Positions 25,839-39,060 of a stretch of 64,000 nucleotides of DNA are shown here, piece after piece. This DNA is from Piscinibacter gummiphilus (GTDB taxonomy: Bacteria > Pseudomonadota > Gammaproteobacteria > Burkholderiales > Burkholderiaceae_C), in assembly GCF_032681285.1 (NCBI RefSeq), contig NZ_CP136336.1, positions 4,451,001-4,515,000 of the forward strand, written 5' to 3'. The position numbers were made by a program, and so were the translations under genes. How positions within the stretch are numbered: the stretch's first letter is position 1; each line of letters starts with the position of its first letter. A model generated the notes under the pieces. The model did no database searches. It had not been told where the DNA came from and saw nothing but the letters and a program-made list of their open reading frames with translations.

Positions 25839-26750
25839 ATGCAGCGCCTGCCGGTCTCCGTCCTCTTCACCGTCTGCGTGCTCGTCTGGAGCACGACGTG
25901 GTACGCCATCACCTTCCAGATCGGCGGCAGTACGCCGGAGCTGGGCGTCGCGCTGCGCTTCATGCTGGCCGGTGCGTGCGTGCTGGCCTGGCGTGCAGCG
26001 CGTGGCGACACGCTGCGCTTCGGCCGCGGTGCGCACCTCTGGTTCGCGTTGCAGGGCGTGTTTCTCTACGGCGTGTCGTACATCTGCGTGTACCACGCCG
26101 AGCGCTACCTGCCCTCGGGCGTGGTGGCGGTGGGCTACTCGGCTTCGCCGCTGGCCGGCGGCATCGGGGCGGCGTGGTGCTTCGGCACGCCGCTCACCCG
26201 CCGTTTCCTGCTCGGCGGCGTGCTCGGGCTGGCGGGCGTGGCACTCATCTTCTGGCCCGAGTTCGGCAAGGCACAGGTGGGCGGCGACACCGCGCTCGGG
26301 GTGCTCTTCACCGCGGGTTCGGTGTTCCTGTCGACGGTGGGCAGCCTGCTCGCCAGCCGCAATGGCGAGCGGGGCCTCTCGATGTGGCCGAGTCTTGGCT
26401 TCGGCATGCTCTACGGTGGCGGCGCGGTGCTCCTGATCGCGCTCGCCAGCGGCCAGTCGGTCAGCCTGCCCGGCACCGCTTCGTGGTGGATCGCGCTGCT
26501 GTACCTGGCCCTCGCCGGCTCGGTGCTGTCGTTCGCCTGCTACCTCACGCTGCTGTCGCGCCTGGGCGCGGGGCCGGCCGGCACCATCGGGGTGATGACG
26601 CCCATCCTCGCGCTCGTGGTGTCGACGCTCTTCGAGGGCTACCGGCCCGACGCGCTGGCCGGCGTGGGCGTGCTGCTGGCCGTGGCCGGCAACGTGCTCA
26701 TCCTGCGCAAGCCGGCACCGCTCAGGGGCGCTTCTCCGGCAACGGAATGA
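25839..26750 (+). CDS. DMT-superfamily (EamA) transporter
   Basis: 303 residues with ten hydrophobic segments in two EamA repeats: VCVLVWSTTWYAITFQIGGSTPELGVALRF in the first half and a matching SVLSFACYLTLLSRLGAGPAGTIGVMTPI in the second. These proteins export metabolites or amino acids; the substrate is not predictable. ATG 25839 is 10 bases after the MOSC stop. The last 29 bases overlap the convergent pirin gene. Confidence 0.85.
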   Translation: MQRLPVSVLFTVCVLVWSTTWYAITFQIGGSTPELGVALRFMLAGACVLAWRAARGDTLRFGRGAHLWFALQGVFLYGVSYICVYHAERYLPSGVVAVGYSASPLAGGIGAAWCFGTPLTRRFLLGGVLGLAGVALIFWPEFGKAQVGGDTALGVLFTAGSVFLSTVGSLLASRNGERGLSMWPSLGFGMLYGGGAVLLIALASGQSVSLPGTASWWIALLYLALAGSVLSFACYLTLLSRLGAGPAGTIGVMTPILALVVSTLFEGYRPDALAGVGVLLAVAGNVLILRKPAPLRGASPATE

Positions 26751-27591
26751 ACTCGGTTTCGCCGGGCACGACGGGGAAACGCTGCGCCGCCCAATCGTCG
26801 GCCGCCTGCACGATGCGCTCCTTGCGGCTGGAGACGAAGTTCCACCACATGTGACGGTGGCCGAGCGGCTCGCCCCCGACCATCACCACCCGTGCGCCCT
26901 GCGGGGCGGCGAGCAGGGGCGTGGCGCCTTCCGGCAGCACCACCATCGTGGCAGGCGGCACCGGCTCGCCGTCAAGCACGAAGCCGTTGTCGATGCCGTA
27001 GAGCGCGCGTTCGCGCGCCGCAGCGGGCACCTGCACGGACGCCCCGGCCGCCAGCTCCAGGTCGACGTAGAGCGTGGGCGACAGCGTGGGCACCGGCGAG
27101 CGCAGGCCGAAGGCCTCGCCGATCATCACGCGCAGGTTCACACCCGGCAGCGTGGACGACGGAATGGCGGACGCGGGGGTGTGCGAGAACGAGGGCTCGT
27201 CTTCCTCGTGCTCGGCTGGAATCGCGCACCACAGCTGCAGGCCGTGGCTGCGGCGGTCTACGCCGCGCAGGTCATCGGGCGTGCGCTCGGAGTGCACGAT
27301 GCCGCGGCCGGCCGTCATCCAGTTGATCGCACCAGGCTCGATGCGCTGCACGACGCCGGTGCTGTCGCGGTGCATCATTGCGCCCTCGAAGAGGTAGGTC
27401 ACGGTCGCGAGGCCGATGTGCGGGTGCGCACGCACGTCGTGGTTGTCGCTCGGATGCGCGGTGATCGGCCCGAAGTGATCGAAGAACAGGAAGGGGCCCA
27501 CGGCCTGGCGCTGAGCGGCCGGAAGCACGCGGCGCACGGTGAAGCCACCGCCCAGGTCTTTGGTGTGCGGAGAGAGCTGGAGCAGGTCCAT
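26722..27591 (-). CDS. Pirin-family bicupin protein
   Basis: 289 residues. The N-terminal cupin contains the pirin metal site FFDHFGP and HPHIGLATVTYLFEGAMMHRDS, then MTAGRGIVHSE; the C-terminal cupin is RALYGIDNGFVLDGEPV. Bacterial pirins act as quercetinase-like enzymes or redox-sensing regulators. The ATG at 27591 starts the conserved LSPHTKDLGGGFTVRRVLP; the frame remains open to 27810 but that part overlaps the kinase gene. It is convergent and overlaps the DMT transporter at the 3' end. Confidence 0.88.
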   Translation of the reverse strand: MDLLQLSPHTKDLGGGFTVRRVLPAAQRQAVGPFLFFDHFGPITAHPSDNHDVRAHPHIGLATVTYLFEGAMMHRDSTGVVQRIEPGAINWMTAGRGIVHSERTPDDLRGVDRRSHGLQLWCAIPAEHEEDEPSFSHTPASAIPSSTLPGVNLRVMIGEAFGLRSPVPTLSPTLYVDLELAAGASVQVPAAARERALYGIDNGFVLDGEPVPPATMVVLPEGATPLLAAPQGARVVMVGGEPLGHRHMWWNFVSSRKERIVQAADDWAAQRFPVVPGETEFIPLPEKRP

Positions 27592-27679
27592 CGGTCGTGT
27601 TTCCTTCGCGAGGCTTGTACTGGAACGGCAGTCGACCTCGATAATAGGCCGCACCACCTGCCCCTTTGCCGCGCCTGCC

Positions 27680-29563
27680 ATGCGCAAGGATTCACTCCTC
27701 GCCCCCGACCCCTCCGCTGAGCGAGCCCCCAAGCCGAAGACCACGCCCACCATCACGCTGGTCGCGCGGGGCACGGCGTTGTGGCTCTTCCTCCTCATCG
27801 CCGCCAGCATCGCGCTGGTGTGGTGGACCGAAGCCGCGCTGGGCCAGATCTCGCACCAGGACCGCTACGCCTACCCGCTGCTCATCGTGTGCCTGCTAGG
27901 CCTCGCAGCGCTCGTGCGCTGGCGTGGCCGCTACCTGGTGCTGGCGCAAGGCCTGGGCTCGCTCACCCTGAGCCTCTATTTCATCGGCAGCGTGAGCTAC
28001 ATGCTGCTCGTGGCGCAGAACTTCAACACCTACGCCGCCGCGTCGATGTCGTACTGGCTGGTGGGCGTGCACCTGCTGGTCTATGCCACCTGGTCGCTGT
28101 GGCGCGCGCTCTTCATCTGCCTCACGGTGCTCGCGCTCACCGCGCTGCCGGCGGTGATCGTGCACCTGCGCGGCGGCAACCCGCCGGAATGGAACAACAC
28201 CGTCTGGCCGCTGGTGGTGAACGGCTTCTTCGCGCAGCTCTTCGTGATCGGTGCGCTCTTCGGCATTGCACGCCAGCTGCGCAAGCTCTCGGTGCTGGCG
28301 CCCACGGCCGACTCGAACGTCGACGACCCGGTGAGCCAGCCGCTGACCGTCGACGACGTGGTGACGCGCCGCATGCGCGACCTCGAAAGCGCCCGCGACC
28401 AGGCCGAGCAGGCGTCGCAGGCCAAGTCGCGCTTCCTCGCGGTGATGAGCCACGAGCTGCGCACGCCGCTGCACGGTGTGCTGGGCGCCGCCGACCTGCT
28501 GCGCGACCCGGCGTTGCCCGAGCCCAACCGCCGCGAGCTGGTGGACACGGTGCGCCGTGGCGGCACCCACCTGCTGCACCTCATCAACGACGTGCTCGAC
28601 CTCTCGCGCATCGAGGCCGGCCGGCTGGAGCTGCTGAACGAGCCTTTCGAGCTGCGCGCCTGCATCGGCCGCGTGCTCGAGACGATCGAGCCGCAGGCCG
28701 CGGCCAAGTCCCTGCAATGCCGCGTGGCGGTGGAAGACAGCGTGCCGGCCTGGCTGCGCGGCGACGAGTTCCGCCTGAAGCAGATTCTCATCAACCTGCT
28801 GGGCAATGCGGTGAAGTTCACCGACAGCGGCCATGTGAGCCTCGCGTTGCGCTACGAGCCGATCGTCAAGCAGCTGCACATCCACATCGAAGACACCGGC
28901 ATCGGCATCGAGCGTTCGCACCAGCCGCTGGTGTTCGACGCCTTCCACCAGGCCGACAGCGGCGACACCCGCCGCCACGCCGGCAGCGGCCTGGGCCTGG
29001 CCATCACGCGCCAGCTGGTCGGCCTGATGCACGGCACGCTGGCGCTGCAAAGCGAGCCGGGCATCGGCACGCGCGTGACACTGCGGCTGCCGCTCGCGCC
29101 GTGCGAGGCGCCCGTGCTGCCCCCGACGGTGAATTCGGCGATGGCGCCGCTCTCGGTCGGCCTGGCCGGGCTGCGCGTGCTGCTGGTCGACGACGACGCG
29201 GTCAACACCATGATTGCCACGCAAATGCTGGAGACGGCCGACATCGAAGTGCACACCGCCGGATCGGGCGTGGAAGCCCTGCACCAACTGACCCGCGGCG
29301 GATTCGACCTGGTGCTGATGGACTGGCGCATGCCCGACATGGACGGCCTGGAAGCCACCCGCCGCCTGCGCGCCGGGGAAGCGGGCGAAGGCGCACGACA
29401 GCTGCCGGTGGTGGGCCTGACTGCCAACGCCTACGCCGAAGACCGCGCAGCCTGCCTGGAAGCGGGCATGGACGAGGTGCTGGTCAAGCCCGTGGGCCGC
29501 ATGCGGCTCCTGCAGACGGTGCAGCAGGCGCTGGAAGCCCGCGCGGCCGCGGCCCAGAACTAG
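27680..29563 (+). CDS. Hybrid sensor histidine kinase/response regulator
   Basis: 627 residues. Six or so N-terminal transmembrane helices (about 30-210) form a membrane sensor without a recognised domain. The HisKA site is [23 protein letters not shown], the ATPase N/G boxes are [19 protein letters not shown] and GSGLGLAI, and a C-terminal receiver domain has VDDDAVN and the phosphoacceptor Asp in [14 protein letters not shown]. No DNA-binding output is present, so the signal is passed to a separate regulator. The ATG at 27680 opens just before the first helix region. It is divergent from pirin. Confidence 0.88.
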   Translation: MRKDSLLAPDPSAERAPKPKTTPTITLVARGTALWLFLLIAASIALVWWTEAALGQISHQDRYAYPLLIVCLLGLAALVRWRGRYLVLAQGLGSLTLSLYFIGSVSYMLLVAQNFNTYAAASMSYWLVGVHLLVYATWSLWRALFICLTVLALTALPAVIVHLRGGNPPEWNNTVWPLVVNGFFAQLFVIGALFGIARQLRKLSVLAPTADSNVDDPVSQPLTVDDVVTRRMRDLESARDQAEQASQAKSRFLAVMSHELRTPLHGVLGAADLLRDPALPEPNRRELVDTVRRGGTHLLHLINDVLDLSRIEAGRLELLNEPFELRACIGRVLETIEPQAAAKSLQCRVAVEDSVPAWLRGDEFRLKQILINLLGNAVKFTDSGHVSLALRYEPIVKQLHIHIEDTGIGIERSHQPLVFDAFHQADSGDTRRHAGSGLGLAITRQLVGLMHGTLALQSEPGIGTRVTLRLPLAPCEAPVLPPTVNSAMAPLSVGLAGLRVLLVDDDAVNTMIATQMLETADIEVHTAGSGVEALHQLTRGGFDLVLMDWRMPDMDGLEATRRLRAGEAGEGARQLPVVGLTANAYAEDRAACLEAGMDEVLVKPVGRMRLLQTVQQALEARAAAAQN

Positions 29564-29640
29564 CCCGGAACGAGCGCGGAACTAAAATCCCGCCCCTGCT
29601 CCGCGTTCCCCGCGCGGGCCCCACTTTTCGCCTCTACACC

Positions 29641-30738
<1,098 letters not shown>

Positions 30739-30780
30739 ACGCCCAGGCCGCCATCGGCCTGCCGCAGCCTCGCCAGCGAC

Positions 30781-31236
30781 TCAGGCGCGGGCCTGCTGCG
30801 GCGCTTTTCTGGGCCGGGCCGTCGTCGGCTCCGGCAGCAGGCTGCTCGTCCACTGGCGCGCCATCTGCTCATAGGCCTTCCACGCCTCGTCCAGGCCGGT
30901 GGCGGGAACCGCCGAGCCTTGCTCTTCGGGGCGCCAGAGTTTCTGAAGACGCTCCTGCCAATCGAGCGAGAGTTCGGATTGGTAGGCGAGCGCGGCCCGA
31001 ATGAGTTCGCTCTGGTACTCGGCAAGTCCGCCTCATGCGCTGGTGAAGAAGCCCGCCTGGGCCGACAGCAGGTCGGCCGGCACCTTGGCCCCGGCAACCC
31101 CATCGACTGCGTTCTGGATCGATTGAGCGAGCGTTTGCAGGTTGCGGGATGACGGAACGCAAGCGTCGGCACGCACATCGCCCTTGAGGAAACGCAAGAC
31201 CCCGGGTGCACCACTTCCTAGAGTCGATTCACTCAC
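30781..31236 (-). pseudogene. Phasin-like gene interrupted by an in-frame TGA
   Basis: Read on the minus strand, one frame gives about 67 residues from a GTG at 31236 (or 72 from a TTG at 31251) ending SAQAGFFTSA, then a TGA at 31033-31035, and continues without shift for 83 residues (GGLAEYQSELIRAALAYQSE, then LDWQERLQKLW) to a TGA at 30781. The two halves form one amphipathic helical protein of about 150 residues ending in a basic tail, resembling phasins that coat polyhydroxyalkanoate granules. The family call is tentative. The stop looks like a recent point mutation or an assembly error. It is divergent from the flavodoxin-like gene. Confidence 0.55.
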
Positions 31237-31250
31237 GGGGAGAACAAGCA

Positions 31251-31868
31251 ATGAACAAGGTCTTGGTGGTCACGTATTCGAACACCGGCACTTCGCTGCG
31301 ACTGGCCCGGCGGCTCTGTGCGCTCAAGGGATGGCCCCTCGGCGAAGTCGACGATGCGGCACCCCGACACGGCGTGGCGGGCGCGTGGCGCTGCGTTCTC
31401 GATTCCCTGCTGCGTCGCACGCCAGGCATCGACTACGCCGGTGCCTTGCCGTCGGAGTTCGACACCGTGGTGCTGGTCGCGCCGATCTGGCTCTATCGCC
31501 TGGCAGGCCCGATGCGCAGCTTCGTCACCCGCTACCGGTCAGAGCTGCACGACGTCGCGGTCATTTCGGTGACGGAGCAACCCGGGCCGCACGATGCGCC
31601 GGACGAGATCACCCGGATCACCGGCCGGGCGCCGTTGCTGCACACGGACTTCACCGGGCAGGACGCAGACGATGGCCGGTGCGGGCTGCGCCTGCTCGCG
31701 TTCGCGCATGCGCTCGTGGAAGCCAAAGACCATGTGGAACCCACGCGCCTCGTGTTGGCCCCCACCGCGGACCAGCTGATCGCGGGGGGCCTGTCGCGGC
31801 CGCAGTTTCCGCTGCTGCCCGACCAGGATCTGCGGTCCTGGGGTTCGCGCAAAGTGCCGATCGGTTGA
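31251..31868 (+). CDS. Flavodoxin-like protein
   Basis: 205 residues. VLVVTYSNTGTSLRLARRL is a flavodoxin-type FMN phosphate-binding loop (T/S-x-T-G-x-T/S), and VVLVAPIWLYRLAGPMRSFV matches the second flavin loop of the flavodoxin fold. It is likely a cytosolic FMN protein in electron transfer or a small NAD(P)H-quinone reductase-type enzyme. ATG 31251 has GGGGAGAACAAGC as ribosome site; the longer frame from 31206 is less likely. It lies between the broken phasin-like gene and the COG2187 gene. Confidence 0.75.
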   Translation: MNKVLVVTYSNTGTSLRLARRLCALKGWPLGEVDDAAPRHGVAGAWRCVLDSLLRRTPGIDYAGALPSEFDTVVLVAPIWLYRLAGPMRSFVTRYRSELHDVAVISVTEQPGPHDAPDEITRITGRAPLLHTDFTGQDADDGRCGLRLLAFAHALVEAKDHVEPTRLVLAPTADQLIAGGLSRPQFPLLPDQDLRSWGSRKVPIG

Positions 31869-31982
31869 GCGGATCGCGCAGGTGCCAGGTGCCCCGGCGC
31901 CGGGCCAGTGCCAGGCCACCACGCTGCCGCGCGCCTTGCGTTTCATCACACCGCCTGCAGGCGACGGGTGCTGGAATGAAAC

Positions 31983-33002
31983 ATGTCGCCCAAGATTCCC
32001 ACGAGTGCCGAGCAGCTCGACTTCCTGCGCGCGCAACTCGCTCTCGGCGGCGTCTGCCGCCTTGTCGAAACCCACTCGTCCTGGGTGCTGCTGGGCACAC
32101 AGCACGTCTACAAGGTGAAGAAGCCGGCCTGCAGCACGCTCTTCGATTTCTCGACGCCGCAGGCCCGCGCCCGCAACGCGCGAGAGGAAACGCGGCTCAA
32201 CCGCCGACTCGCCGCCGACGTCTACCTCGGCGTGCTGGCGCTGCAATGGGACGGCAGCTTGCTGCACCTCGTCCCTGAGGAAGCGCGCAACCCAGCCATG
32301 GCCACGCTCGACTCGGTGGTCTGGATGAAGCGCCTGCCGGACGATGCCATGGTCAACACACTGCTGATCTGCGGGTCGCTCACGCCGCGCCACGTGAATG
32401 CGTTGATGGACGTCCTCGTCCCGTTCTACCGGCGCGCCGACCCGGCACCTTGCAGCGGCTTGGCGTATGTCTCGCACCTGCGACGGGAACAGGCCGTGAA
32501 CCGCGAGGTGCTGTGCCGCCCGGCGTTTGCCCTGCCCATCGCGCCGACGGTGCTCGACCGCCTGGACGACGCCCTGACGCTGCATGAGGCCACGATCCGC
32601 CAGCGCGCCGGCCGCCTCGTCGACGGCCACGGCGACCTGCGGCCCGAGCATGTGTGCATGCTCGACCCACCCGTGGTCATCGATGCCTTGGAGTTCAACG
32701 CGCGGCTGCGCCAGATCGACCCATTCGATGAACTGGCGTACCTCGGGCTCGAATGCACGATGGCCGGTGCGCCGTGGGTTGCCGGCCAGCTGGAAACCCT
32801 CGCACGCCAAGCGCTGGCAGACGAACCGCCTGCCCCGCTGTGGCACCTCTACGCGGCCTTGCGCGCCGCGCTGCGGGCCCGCCTCTGCGCCGCCCACCTG
32901 CTGGACGAACACCCCCGCACACCCGACAGATGGCTGCCGCTGGCGCAGCGCTACCTGGTGCAGATCGCGATGGAACTCAAGGGGATGCGAGCGACGTCTT
33001 GA
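31983..33002 (+). CDS. Aminoglycoside phosphotransferase-like protein (COG2187 type)
   Basis: 339 residues. The order LLGTQHVYKVKKP (ATP-binding Lys), ARNAREETRLNRRLAADVYLGV, HGDLRPEHVCM (catalytic loop) and VIDALEFNARLRQIDPFDELAYLGLE (metal-binding Asp region) matches the N-terminal kinase-like half of the COG2187 family. The C-terminal P-loop ATPase domain found in many members is missing, so this is the short, kinase-only form. The substrate is unknown; the fold gives no reason to assume antibiotic resistance. Its 3' end overlaps the PRPP-synthetase-like gene by 26 bases, convergent. Confidence 0.75.
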   Translation: MSPKIPTSAEQLDFLRAQLALGGVCRLVETHSSWVLLGTQHVYKVKKPACSTLFDFSTPQARARNAREETRLNRRLAADVYLGVLALQWDGSLLHLVPEEARNPAMATLDSVVWMKRLPDDAMVNTLLICGSLTPRHVNALMDVLVPFYRRADPAPCSGLAYVSHLRREQAVNREVLCRPAFALPIAPTVLDRLDDALTLHEATIRQRAGRLVDGHGDLRPEHVCMLDPPVVIDALEFNARLRQIDPFDELAYLGLECTMAGAPWVAGQLETLARQALADEPPAPLWHLYAALRAALRARLCAAHLLDEHPRTPDRWLPLAQRYLVQIAMELKGMRATS

Positions 33003-33939
33003 TGGCGTCGACGAGTTGCGGCACGCAACTCACCACGCGCAGTTTGCGGCGCAGAGGGCTCTGCGGCGGCACCCGGAACGACGCCACGCTGTCGGTGACG
33101 ACCACCTGGTCGATCTGCTCGTCGGCAAGAACCCGTGCCGCATCGGCAACGAAGAGCCCGTGCGCGGCGCAGGCGACCACGCGCCGCGCACCCGCGCGCC
33201 GCAGCGCCACGGCAGCACGCAGCATCGTCTCGCCGCTGGCGATCAGGTCGTCGAACAGCAGCACGTTCGCGCCGGCCACGTCTCCTGCGACCAGATGCGA
33301 CCCGCTCACGATGCCGCTGCTGCGCCGCTTGTCCACCATGGCGAAGCCGACCTCCCGGTGCAACTGGACCTCGAGCGCCTCGCGCCACAACTGGGCCCGC
33401 TTGACGCCACCGGGGTCCGGTGAGGCCACGGCCAGGGGTTCACCGCTGGCGGCGAGTTCGGCGGCCACGTCGGCGAAGGCGGGGTGTGCCGCCAGCGCGT
33501 GGGCTTCGCAGCGGAAGGCGTTGTCGAACGCCGCGACGTTGTGCGGTTCCAGCACGAAGAGCCGGGTCAGGCCCACGGCTTCGAGCATCTGCGCCACATA
33601 GCGCCCGCCCACGGGATCGAAGGGCTGCGTGCGCCGGTCCTTGCGTGCATAGGCGAGATACGGCACGACGGCGGTCACGCGGGCGGCGCCGTGGTCGCGC
33701 AGCGCGGCGATGAACATCGCCAGGCGGCAGAGCTTGTCGTGCGGGCTCTGGCCGGGTTCGCCGTGGAGGCTGCACAGCACATACGCGTCGGCGTTGCGCG
33801 GTGCGACAAGCGGCCTGAGCTTGCGTTCTCCGTCTTCGAAGCTGCGTTCCTCGCGCTTCGCCAGCATGACGCCGAGCCCTCGGGCCCACGACTGGGCGAC
33901 GACATCATCGTCCGCCTCGAGAGAAAACGCGAGGAGCAT
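32977..33939 (-). CDS. Ribose-phosphate pyrophosphokinase-like protein
   Basis: 320 residues. FEDGERKLRP, YLAYARKDRRTQPFDPVGGRYVAQML (ATP-binding region), ASPDPGGVKRAQLW and the PRPP loop VLLFDDLIASGETM follow the order in PRPP synthetases, which make phosphoribosyl pyrophosphate from ribose 5-phosphate and ATP. It is divergent from the housekeeping enzyme: the loop is DDLIASGET rather than DDMIDTAGT. It probably belongs to the accessory type that betaproteobacteria carry beside nucleoside phosphorylases. ATG 33939 starts the conserved region; the frame is open to 34278. Confidence 0.8.
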   Translation of the reverse strand: MLLAFSLEADDDVVAQSWARGLGVMLAKREERSFEDGERKLRPLVAPRNADAYVLCSLHGEPGQSPHDKLCRLAMFIAALRDHGAARVTAVVPYLAYARKDRRTQPFDPVGGRYVAQMLEAVGLTRLFVLEPHNVAAFDNAFRCEAHALAAHPAFADVAAELAASGEPLAVASPDPGGVKRAQLWREALEVQLHREVGFAMVDKRRSSGIVSGSHLVAGDVAGANVLLFDDLIASGETMLRAAVALRRAGARRVVACAAHGLFVADAARVLADEQIDQVVVTDSVASFRVPPQSPLRRKLRVVSCVPQLVDAIKTSLASP

Positions 33940-34033
33940 GGCTGGGCGGGCCTCCACAACTTGACTCGACGTGCCGTCGATCTCGGCGAGCGACGGCCAC
34001 CGCGCACAGTGTGAGAACCCGGGGCTTCGACAC

Positions 34034-34049
34034 ATTGCGTCAGCGCAAT
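34034..34049. promoter_or_regulatory. Inverted repeat upstream of the hybrid kinase, possible operator
   Basis: ATTGCG-TCAG-CGCAAT is a perfect inverted repeat with 6-bp arms and a 4-base spacer in the 232-base divergent region between the PRPP-synthetase-like gene and the hybrid kinase at 34172. The shape suits a dimeric regulator; I cannot assign one. Nothing else clear is seen in this region. Confidence 0.35.
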
Positions 34050-34171
34050 TTGATGCAAGGTTTCCCCTCGCTTGCCGCCTGCCGGCACCCGGCGCCGAGT
34101 GGTAGGCTCGGCCGCAGCCGCGCACCTGCAGTGCCTTGCGTGCCGCACCACCCCACGCCAGTGACCGCCCG

Positions 34172-37360
<3,189 letters not shown>

Positions 37361-37417
37361 TTCCTACAGAACTTTGTCGAGAGTATTCACTCACATCAAA
37401 GTCGGCTTTTGCCTCAA

Positions 37418-37444
37418 TCAGCACTCTCGATTCACGAGTGCTAA
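37418..37444 (+). promoter_or_regulatory. CIRCE-type HrcA operator upstream of rpoH
   Basis: TCAGCACTC (37418-37426), a 9-base spacer and GAGTGCTAA (37436-37444) match the CIRCE consensus TTAGCACTC-N9-GAGTGCTAA in 17 of 18 arm positions. A TAATAT (37442-37447) preceded by TG one base upstream could be an extended -10 and overlaps the right arm, so bound HrcA would block transcription of rpoH, whose ATG is 36 bases downstream. Confidence 0.85.
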
Positions 37445-37480
37445 TATTTGCGGAACGAACTCCGCTGGAGGGTGTCTGAG

Positions 37481-38407
37481 ATGTCCATGAACGCTACTGC
37501 TTCTGCCCTGACCGTCCGTGACCCGTGGTCGCTGGTGCCGTCGCTCGGCAACCTCGACGCTTATATCTCGGCCGTCAACCGCGTCCCCCTGCTCACGCAG
37601 GAGGAAGAGGTCAACTTTGCCCGCCGCCTGCGCGAACACGGCGATGTCGAGTCTGCCGGGAAGCTGGTGCTGTCGCACCTGCGGCTGGTGGTGTCGATCT
37701 CGCGCCAATACCTGGGCTACGGCCTGCCGCACGGCGACCTGATCCAGGAAGGCAACGTCGGCCTGATGAAGGCCGTCAAGCGCTTCGACCCCGACCAGGG
37801 CGTGCGCCTGGTGAGCTATGCGATGCACTGGATCAAGGCCGAGATCCACGAGTACATCCTCAAGAACTGGCGCATGGTGAAGGTGGCCACCACCAAGGCC
37901 CAGCGCAAGCTCTTCTTCAACCTGCGCTCGATGAAGCAGAGCCTGAAGGAAGACTCGGCCGACGGCGCCACCCACCGCAACACGCTGACGCAAGGCGAGG
38001 TCGACACCGTCGCCGAGCGCCTGAACGTGAAGCGCGAAGAGGTGCTGGAGATGGAAACCCGCATGTCGGGCGGTGACGTGGCCTTGGAGCCGCAGACCGA
38101 TGACGGCGAAGAAAGCTACGCGCCGATCGCCTACCTGGCCGACGACAGCACCGAGCCCACGCGCGTGATCGAAGCGCATCGGCGCGACTGGCTGGCCGGC
38201 GACGGCATCGCCCAGGCGCTCGACGCCCTCGATGCCCGCAGCCGACGCATCGTCGAGGAGCGCTGGCTCAAGGTGAACGACGACAGCTCCGGCGGCATGA
38301 CGCTGCACGACCTGGCCAGCGAATACGGCGTGAGCGCCGAGCGCATCCGCCAGATCGAAGTGGCGGCGATGAAGAAGATGCGCAAGGCGCTGGCGCAAGA
38401 CGCCTGA
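37481..38407 (+). CDS. rpoH: Heat-shock sigma factor RpoH (sigma 32)
   Basis: 308 residues. LRLVVSISRQYLGYGLPHGDLIQEGNVGLMKAVKRFDP is sigma region 2, the RpoH box QRKLFFNLR lies at 141-149, and the C-terminal region 4 helix-turn-helix is LHDLASEYGVSAERIRQIEVAA. It directs RNA polymerase to heat-shock promoters. ATG 37481 has GGAGGG 8 bases upstream; a second ATG is two codons in. The CIRCE site immediately upstream points to HrcA control. It ends at a bidirectional terminator shared with the SCO gene. Confidence 0.97.
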   Translation: MSMNATASALTVRDPWSLVPSLGNLDAYISAVNRVPLLTQEEEVNFARRLREHGDVESAGKLVLSHLRLVVSISRQYLGYGLPHGDLIQEGNVGLMKAVKRFDPDQGVRLVSYAMHWIKAEIHEYILKNWRMVKVATTKAQRKLFFNLRSMKQSLKEDSADGATHRNTLTQGEVDTVAERLNVKREEVLEMETRMSGGDVALEPQTDDGEESYAPIAYLADDSTEPTRVIEAHRRDWLAGDGIAQALDALDARSRRIVEERWLKVNDDSSGGMTLHDLASEYGVSAERIRQIEVAAMKKMRKALAQDA

Positions 38408-38430
38408 ACCGCTGCGGCACGCCCCAATGC

Positions 38431-38456
38431 AAAACGGCCCTTCGGGGCCGTTTTTC
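38431..38456. terminator. Bidirectional rho-independent terminator
   Basis: AAAACGGCCC-TTCG-GGGCCGTTTTT forms a 10-bp stem with the stable UUCG tetraloop, flanked by A and T runs. It separates the convergent rpoH and SCO genes and can act on both strands. Confidence 0.9.
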
Positions 38457-38460
38457 TTTG

Positions 38461-39060
38461 TCAGGCGTTGGCGAGCAGCGCCTTGATGTCGGCGGTGAGG
38501 TTGGCAGTGCCGTCCTTCTCGCCGTAACGGGTGAAGAGCCGCAGGCGGCCTGTGGTGTCGAAGATGTACGAGCCGGCGGTGTGGTCCATCGTGTAGCTGC
38601 CTTCGGTCTTGCCGGGCACCTTGGAGTAGTACACGCGGAAGTCCTTGGCGGCCGCGGCCGTCTGCTCCGGCGTGCCGCGCAGCGCGATGAAGCTCGGGTC
38701 GAAGCCCTGCATGTAGGCCTTGAGGCGCTCGGGGGTGTCACGCTCGGGGTCGACGGAGATGAACACGCCCTGCACCTTGTCGCCGTCGGCGCCAAGCGCC
38801 TTCTTCACCTGCGCCAGCTCGGCCATCGTGGTGGGGCACACATCGGGGCACTGGGTGTAGCCGAAGAACACCACCGTCACCTTGCCCTTGAAGTCGGCCA
38901 GCGTGCGGGTCTTGCCATCCTGGTCGGGCAGCGAGAGCGCCTTGCCGTAATCGGCGCCGGTGATGTCGATGGCCTTGAAGCCGGTCTTGGCCCCGGTCAG
39001 CTTGTCGCAGCCGGCAAGCAGCGCAGCCAGCGCGATGAGGGTGTGGCGGCGAGTGGTCAC
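38461..39060 (-). CDS. SCO1/SenC family copper chaperone, lipoprotein
   Basis: 199 residues. A lipobox ending at Cys18 ([10 protein letters not shown]) anchors it outside the inner membrane. [18 protein letters not shown] holds the CxxxC copper ligands (C71/C75), and the distal His is in [13 protein letters not shown] proteins deliver copper to the CuA centre of cytochrome c oxidase subunit II. The GTG at 39060 overlaps the ctaB stop (GTGA), so it is the last gene of the cta operon. The longer frame to 39645 is antisense-like read-through inside ctaB and is rejected. Confidence 0.93.
   Translation of the reverse strand: MTTRRHTLIALAALLAGCDKLTGAKTGFKAIDITGADYGKALSLPDQDGKTRTLADFKGKVTVVFFGYTQCPDVCPTTMAELAQVKKALGADGDKVQGVFISVDPERDTPERLKAYMQGFDPSFIALRGTPEQTAAAAKDFRVYYSKVPGKTEGSYTMDHTAGSYIFDTTGRLRLFTRYGEKDGTANLTADIKALLANA

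Noticed and set aside
30744..30761. Hairpin after ychF as a terminator
   Set aside because: CAGGCCG-CCAT-CGGCCTG has a good stem but no T run follows, so I do not call it a rho-independent terminator.
31033..31035. TGA read as selenocysteine
   Set aside because: The surrounding protein is phasin-like with no redox site, and no selenocysteine insertion hairpin is apparent just downstream; a mutation or sequence error is simpler.
31983..33002. Antibiotic (aminoglycoside) resistance gene
   Set aside because: The kinase-like fold is shared, but the sequence belongs to the COG2187 group with no known resistance role, and the context does not suggest a resistance cassette.
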